Source: Rhizophagus sp. LPA8_4_AMF
Lineage: Eukaryota; Glomeromycota; Glomeromycetes; Glomerales; Glomeraceae
Reading direction: 5' to 3'
Assembly (NCBI GenBank): GCA_021464525.1
Contig: JADRCO010001088.1
Span: forward strand, 1-22,684
Length of the DNA: 22,684 bases
Shown here piece after piece: positions 17,559 to 22,684 of the stretch (within the stretch, counting starts at the first letter, position 1; the number at the start of each line of letters is the position of its first letter). A model generated the notes under the pieces. It was not told the origin of the DNA, searched no databases, and saw only the letters and a list, made by a program, of their open reading frames with translations. The position numbers and the translations under genes are program-made.

Positions 17559-18797
17559 TCATACTTTATTTATATATATATTTTCGGGCGCCTTAACGGC
17601 GTGTTCGTAATAATCTGTTTCGACATAATATTTTGCAAGGAGGTTTTTGAATTCGGCTTGATTGCTAAGATTACTCGTTTTGGTATCAATATCAACCTCC
17701 TTTACCTCTTTTTCCAAGGTGCTTAATTCTACATTGCCATCACCTTTCATTTTCTCTAATTCCTTAAGAAGTTTTGTCCTATCTTGTTTTATGAATACAA
17801 ACCGTGCTACAAACCCGAATGGGTCCATCTTGCTACTACCAAAGAGAAAACCGAAAATTCCTAAAATGCCAAGGTAACCACCGACGTTACTAAAAAGGTC
17901 AGCTAGCGTGAGGGATGGATTTTCAACCTGATTTATGACGATTCTTGGTTCGATGATGATAACATTTATTTGCGAGCGTGTCATATTGGTCATATTGCTA
18001 GGTTCGGTTACGTTGGAATTGTAGGTTTCAATCACAGAGATCTGAAAACTTCGATACATGTGTTTTCCATCCAAAGCTGTATGTCGGGTCTCAATATATT
18101 GGAGAGTTCCACCATAATTATCTAACCCTTGAACCCCAACATCACTAAACATGTTTCCTTGAGGTATGGTAAGGGTCCAATCCATATCTGGGCTGTTATC
18201 ACCAACAAAAACGAGGATACCAGGGTTATCACTCATAAAACTTAGTTGATAGAATCCTCCACTGCCTTGTTTTGGCTTAGAGAACAATGTACCATTAAAA
18301 AATGGGCAACTATCATTCATTCTTGTAACGACACTAAATGCATGGGCTAAATCAACGGATATTCCATTGTTATCGATGTCACTAATATTATTTAAAGTAG
18401 GATGATAATTGGCCTGACTGTATTCGAGCTTACCGCAAAAAAGCATAGATGGAGCCATATTGTTCTTTACTAGCGTCACAGATATCTTGGGGGAATCATG
18501 TATCATTTTGGAAACATTGAAATAAATTACTCCTACTAATCCGGCAGTTAGGAGCAAGAAAATGATCACTTTAAGTATTCTTGTAGGGACACTTCGAGTG
18601 TTGTCAACAATGCAATCATTGAAATCATTGATAATTTGCTGGCGGAGGCGGGGAAATTGAATGATTCGTATAATGAATACAATAATTATAATAAATACAA
18701 ATATTATGGCTACCGCTACGGCAAATAATCCGGCTCCACCATTTAGAGTCTCATACCAATTACGATTAAAGGGAACTGAATCGAGAGAGTCTCCCAT
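17559..18797 (-). CDS. Three-TM membrane protein with DEG/ENaC-like last helix
   Basis: An intronless 412-residue protein read from ATG at 18795-18797 to TGA at 17559-17561. Hydrophobic segments lie at 22-47, 74-94 and 302-320. Between the second and third is a region of about 205 residues with two Cys (C121, C164) and several N-glycosylation sequons (N137, N161, N168, N262, N268, N271), so it is probably outside the cytosol. The last TM segment reads LFSNVGGYLGILGIFGF. The pattern L-x-x-x-GG-x-x-G-[IL] resembles the pore-lining second helix of DEG/ENaC/ASIC channels, and the layout of TM, large glycosylated ectodomain, TM resembles theirs and P2X receptors. After it comes a charged, probably coiled-coil cytosolic tail (about 338-370). 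I do not recognise a named family; homologues are probably restricted to mucoromycotan fungi. The channel idea is inference. An AATAAA overlaps the end of the reading frame. Higher GC and clean codon use set it apart from its surroundings and support a real gene. Confidence 0.85.
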   Translation of the reverse strand: MGDSLDSVPFNRNWYETLNGGAGLFAVAVAIIFVFIIIIVFIIRIIQFPRLRQQIINDFNDCIVDNTRSVPTRILKVIIFLLLTAGLVGVIYFNVSKMIHDSPKISVTLVKNNMAPSMLFCGKLEYSQANYHPTLNNISDIDNNGISVDLAHAFSVVTRMNDSCPFFNGTLFSKPKQGSGGFYQLSFMSDNPGILVFVGDNSPDMDWTLTIPQGNMFSDVGVQGLDNYGGTLQYIETRHTALDGKHMYRSFQISVIETYNSNVTEPSNMTNMTRSQINVIIIEPRIVINQVENPSLTLADLFSNVGGYLGILGIFGFLFGSSKMDPFGFVARFVFIKQDRTKLLKELEKMKGDGNVELSTLEKEVKEVDIDTKTSNLSNQAEFKNLLAKYYVETDYYEHAVKAPENIYINKV

Positions 18798-19236
18798 ATT
18801 GAAAACTTTAGCTTATTGCTAATAAATTTATGTTTTTAGTGGATATTGGATTTTTTTTTCGCACCAAAATAAAAATAAAAAATTAGCAAGAATATGTGTC
18901 ATTATTGTTTCGGTTCTAAGAGTTAATTTATAAGAATTTCAACAAATATAGATTTTCTTTAACAATAAGGTGCCATCATTTTGTTAATAATATCTAAATT
19001 GATGATTTAGTTTGTTTTGTACTATACTAATTATTCTTATTATAATTTCCAAATAAAGCGATTTATATCGAAATATATAAAGTACATGTTTGGAGTATAT
19101 AGAGTAACGTTACAAACAAATCCATGATGATCGTCTCCTAAATGTATGTACTTATAATAACGGATAATTGTCAAAAAAGTAGGTAATCGATTTCAGACCT
19201 TGCATTTGTTTAATATAACTTGAAGTTCTATTTTAG
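18798..19236. other. Intergenic region upstream of the membrane protein gene
   Basis: AT-rich, and it presumably contains the minus-strand promoter of the membrane protein gene. No TATA box or CCAAT box at a convincing distance stands out. No open frame worth calling. Confidence 0.45.
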
Positions 19237-19239
19237 TAA

Positions 19240-20055
19240 AAAACCTTTCACAAATGCGAATTTTTACTTTTATTGACTTTATTTTTTCCACTTCTCTTTT
19301 TAGTGTTAATTGTAGGTTTGAAAAATCCATTTTGTGCAATGTCGATCATTTTTTTAAGTCTTACAATGTTTCAACACAGGCAATACAAATACACGGAAGA
19401 AAAAAAAGAATCACAGAAGATCATTCCTCCTGTACACAAGATTAAGGTTTGTATAACGATATGAGCGGAGTTCCCGAAAATACTCTTTACTCTTCAATCA
19501 GAAATTCTTGTGTCACACGAACGAACTAGAGAAGCGAGTAGATCAGCAGATGTGCAACAATTCTTTTCTGAGAAAGAGATTGCTCTTCTTAAAAACGATC
19601 GAAAAAAAAAATTTCTAGTTATGGATTAAAGGGAGAGTTTACAAATTCCTTCGCTAATCGCTATGAATTATAGAGAATAAAAGTTCGTTTTCTTCATACC
19701 TAAAAATATGAAAGAGATATTAGAAAATTTAGAATAATATAAATACTATTCCATTGTTTGGACTTTAACGCGAGTTCAATTATGCAATTGAGGCATTCTT
19801 TTTAATGCTTCTATCTCCTATATTATATATTTTTTTTATTGTATTTATGATTAAGACGTTGAGCATCTTATTTTCATCACAGGGTTAAGCAACAAAAAGT
19901 TTCCTTAGACATCTCTCAGGATATCAAATCCATACGAACAAACAGGAGAAAAGAGAAAAGAAGAAAGAGATATTAAGAATATTTCGATTGTCTCTGGTAT
20001 TCCTACACATGGTGAGACTGCACTTCTTGTTGACTGTTGTACACTTTCGGCGTAA
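19240..20055 (+). pseudogene. Broken coding-like region of unknown family
   Basis: Several plus-strand segments look coding but do not join into one intact frame. 19240-19446 encodes a hydrophobic stretch (FFPLLFLVLIVGL) then a charged tail ending PPVHKIK, with a possible GTTTGT donor at 19447. A frame from about 19465 to TAA at 19627-19629 contains HERTREASRSADVQQ and EKEIALLKND, and the same frame stays coding-like past that stop (PSLIAMNYRE, IPKNMKEILENLE, VWTLTRVQLCN) with further single stops. A segment after a TTCATCACAG acceptor (19882) encodes QQKVSLDISQDIKS, and 19984-20055 encodes IVSGIPTHGETALL. This may be a pseudogene with accumulated stops, or a spliced gene whose junctions I have not resolved. 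The product is not recognised. Confidence 0.4.
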
Positions 20056-20120
20056 TTAAAAATGCAGTAAGTTGCCGCAAACTATTGAATTTACTATGTT
20101 ATCTTCCGGTGAATAAAATC

Positions 20121-20289
20121 ATGCGCGATTTGTGCAGATGATGCGCAGTAAAAGTGTACCATCAAATTTTTTAATGTGCATGAAAATTTTAAAAAAATCT
20201 GTGCAAATAATGTGCTTTAATAAAAAAAATTCTTTTTGTAAGTGCGAAGTATGTGCAGAATAATAAATCCAATGTGCAAAAAATGTGGG
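20121..20289. repeat. TGTGCA-rich degenerate repeat cluster
   Basis: TGTGCA occurs at about 20131, 20175, 20200, 20252 and 20273. Variants ATGCGCG/ATGCGCA (20121, 20141), TGTGCT (20211) and AGTGCG (20241) lie between them. Spacing is irregular at 10-50 bp. In sequence this AT-rich, such density is striking. It may be a decayed satellite or a cluster of protein-binding sites. Confidence 0.6.
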
Positions 20290-21560
20290 ACATATCGCAT
20301 CAAATTCGTTTCCTTACTGTATAATAAAAATCTAATATTAATAATTTTTTGCCAAATTCTTATTTGATATTTGGAAATTATTTAAGTGTATAAAGTTTTA
20401 TAATGAAAAAACTAGTATTATATCCTTTAAAAAGTTTAAATCACTTTTTTTAAGATTCACAATAAATCAAAGAAAAACAGGAATTACAGTAAAATTTTCA
20501 TAAAATCTAAAAAGTTAAGACGATTTGAACGGCAAATCCATATTGATTACAAATATATAATTATTTTTTTTTTTAGTTTCTGGTAACTAAAGTTTTAGTA
20601 ATATTAATATTAAGTTAATCTTTTTTTTAGTAAGATTATTTTTTTTTTTCAACAATAGATCGGGATTTTTTATGTCTAATAATTTTTAAAAAAATTCATA
20701 TATAATGTTGCTGCCATATCTCTATATATAACAACATATTATACGTCAATTTTTCTATAAAAATAATAATGTGTAATATTATTAATGATAAAATCCATAC
20801 AGGTAATATTTGAAAGTGAAGTACCTGAACAACATAAATAAAGATTATATAAAGAAAGAAAAACCAAATATAAAATGGGTATAAATCTTACAGACAAGCA
20901 GTATATTTGCACAAATTAATTCTGTTGCAACGCAACAGGTTACAGCCAGTTGTATATAAAGTAGTAATGAAAAAATTTTTTTTTTTGTGCTTTCTAATAA
21001 TAGAAACGAAAATAATTTTATGAAATCAAATAATAGTGATGATAAGAGGTGCTATTGTATAATTATAAGTTATTTATTTATTTATTTGTTAGCTGTGCTT
21101 TTTTTTAAAAAAAAATTGTCTAATAAATACATTGAAAACTATTATGAAAAACTATGTTAAATAATAATTTTTATATAGAAATTTAAATTTTTTGACAATA
21201 TTTATTATGAATAATTATCATTAAAATTTAATGACATGCGAATTATGTTTAATTTATATAAAGATTTATTCAAAATTTTTATTAAAATCAAAACGCGTTC
21301 GATTATATATATAAAAGATTATGAATTTTGATTGGTTATATATCACATGATTTAACGAATTATAAATTATTAAGCATTGTATTCCAATATTCATAAATTA
21401 TAAGCTTTTCATAGTTATATGCAATAAAAGAACAAGTGTATTTAAAGTTGTATGTTTTCCATTGACATCAAATTTCTTAATTTTACTTGATTAAATTTTT
21501 GTTAAAATATGTATATATATATTCAACAACTCCATTGGAAAATAAGTACAACTATTGAAA
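20290..21560. other. AT-rich intergenic region with one promoter-like motif pair
   Basis: No gene is visible. It contains an inverted CCAAT box (21331-21335) and TCACATGAT (21343-21351), with a TATAAATT about 10-20 nt further on, plus a short TATT microsatellite near 21069-21088. Confidence 0.5.
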
Positions 21561-21562
21561 TT

Positions 21563-21905
21563 TTATAAATTTGGAAACTGTTGATTATAATTAGAATTAC
21601 TGGCCCAGATTCTCTGCCATGCTTTCATAGAATTAAAATCTTTATAATCATGAAGAATATTTCCATTCAATAATTAATTTAAATAAAATTTCCAATTCGT
21701 TCTTTTTTTTATTTATTCACAAAAATCTGCCAAAATTTTTAATTTCAGTTTCACCGTAGTTGTATATATGTATTAATTCATCATGGTCTAAAGGCTTACA
21801 TGAAATATGGTAATGATGACGCTAATTAATAGGAAATCATATTTCCACTTTCATATTAGGTCCTTTCCAAAGAACGCCGTTAACCTCCTTTATAACTTTA
21901 ATTTG
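21563..21905 (-). pseudogene. Decayed minus-strand coding region, family unknown
   Basis: Read on the minus strand from 21905 downward, one frame gives coding-like pieces separated only by single stops: KEVNGVLWKGPNMKVEI, then YHISCKPLDHDELIHIYN with ETEIKNFGRFL, then NELEILFKLIIEW. After one frameshift another frame gives LHDYKDFNSMKAWQRIW and a final TAA at 21563-21565. Composition is much less skewed than the surroundings. It looks like the C-terminal half of a gene or transposon protein that has lost its frame. I do not recognise the family. Confidence 0.4.
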
Positions 21906-22029
21906 TTACTAATAATTTTAACGTGCGGTATGATAGCCCTTATGTTGCTTGCGCTGAAGCAATAAAGGCTACTAAGATTAAATGAGGAAGTAGTTCAGTT
22001 TATGGTAAAGTTTATAATTAGAATTATGG

Positions 22030-22164
22030 ATGATTGCGACATCTTATGGCAAAATAAAAAAAGTTCATGATTTGATAAAAGAAATGCGTTATAAAACCAA
22101 AAAGGGTCGTGAGAAAAGGTATGACATTAGAATTTATATCACGTTTAAGATGTTTGATACTTGA
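22030..22164 (+). other. Short plus-strand open frame (44 codons), coding-like
   Basis: ATG at 22030 to TGA at 22162-22164. The product is basic and well balanced (GKIKKVHDLIKEMRY then KKGREKRYDIRIY). Coding-like pieces in other plus frames lie just upstream (YDSPYVACAEAIKATK, about 21932-21979) and downstream (FSGNITGIKVKRDY, about 22193-22235). These may be exons or remains of one broken gene. No homologue is recognised. Confidence 0.3.
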
Positions 22165-22239
22165 TACTATTATAAATTTATATTAATCTAATTTTCTGGG
22201 AATATAACTGGTATTAAAGTCAAGAGGGACTATTCGAGA

Positions 22240-22684
22240 AATTCGTGATTTGTATCTCGACGTCATAAATTAGATAAGTTGTAGAAATTTTCTATGATAT
22301 ATATTGGTGATAATTTCCGATCGATTGATTTTATAATTTTATCTAGAGAACAATAGGTTTCTTTTTTCTTTCTTTTACATAATAAGGAGATGGGCTTAAC
22401 CTTTATATTATGTATATTCTTTTTTTACTTAAGCAAAACATATGATGATTTGTATAAAAAGTATATAAGCGAAATTAAATTGAGCTCGATTGAAGAATTT
22501 TTATCATTATCTAATTCTTTTTTAAGTTGAGGAATTTGGTGTTTAAAGTTGCAGTTTATTTAGAGTTGTTGGACAAATAAAAATTTTAAATAGGATTATT
22601 TTAACATTGGTTTTTCGTTACTTGTAATGTTGGCGATAGTGTGTTCTTGAAGCTATGATGATCCTGCATATCACTCCTTATTTA
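22240..22684. other. AT-rich right end of the window, no gene seen
   Basis: Stops occur in all frames and no repeat or motif of note is present. Confidence 0.5.

Noticed and set aside
17662..17877. 71-codon plus-strand frame
   Set aside because: Antisense shadow of the membrane protein gene.
1..22684. tRNA, rRNA or CRISPR array
   Set aside because: No cloverleaf, rRNA-like block or regularly spaced direct repeats were seen on either strand.

Overview
The window is extremely AT-rich, with short GT-AG introns (about 50-120 nt), long runs of A or T, and a pair of tyrosine-kinase-like (TKL-type) protein kinase genes of a kind hugely expanded in arbuscular mycorrhizal fungi. Together with a BED-finger hAT transposon and a lineage-specific membrane protein, this points to a nuclear contig of a glomeromycotan fungus, most likely Rhizophagus or a close relative. 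The assignment rests on recognising protein style and composition, not on a database search.

Layout. 1-1455: non-coding, with promoter-like CCAAT/E-box motifs and the left copy of a diverged duplicated block. 1632-3948 (+): kinase gene A, nine predicted exons, 557 codons. 3949-6695: spacer with a stem-loop downstream of gene A, the right copy of the duplicated 5' block (about 4950-5128), a polypyrimidine minisatellite ending in a strong hairpin (5491-5762), and a 150-bp MITE with long inverted repeats (6136-6285). 6696-8613 (+): kinase gene B, a tandem paralogue with an intact kinase domain and a shortened tail. 8614-10598: spacer with the same stem-loop and a weak trace of a decayed kinase-like gene on the minus strand. 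10607-13613: a complete 3.0-kb hAT element with terminal inverted repeats, an 8-bp target duplication and subterminal CCGAAAC arrays. Its transposase has four exons, one GC-AG intron and two nonsense codons. 13622-15500: spacer. 15845-16260: a short spliced transcription unit of unknown function with a perfect TACTAAC branch site. 16390-16775: a degenerate minisatellite. 17559-18797 (-): an intronless three-TM membrane protein with a GG-rich last TM segment that looks like the pore helix of DEG/ENaC channels. 19240-20055 and 21563-22164: stretches of broken coding-like sequence. 20121-20289: a TGTGCA-rich repeat cluster.

How it fits together. The two kinase genes arose by a tandem segmental duplication of roughly 4.7-5.0 kb that included 5' and 3' flanks. 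Copy B then gained spacer sequence (polypyrimidine tract and hairpin, possibly the MITE) and lost the last tail exons. In copy A every tail intron is phase 1 and every internal tail exon is a multiple of three, so the acidic Asn-rich tail is modular and could vary by exon skipping or loss without touching the kinase domain. All exon structures were inferred by eye from splice signals, reading frame and comparison of the two paralogues, not from transcripts.
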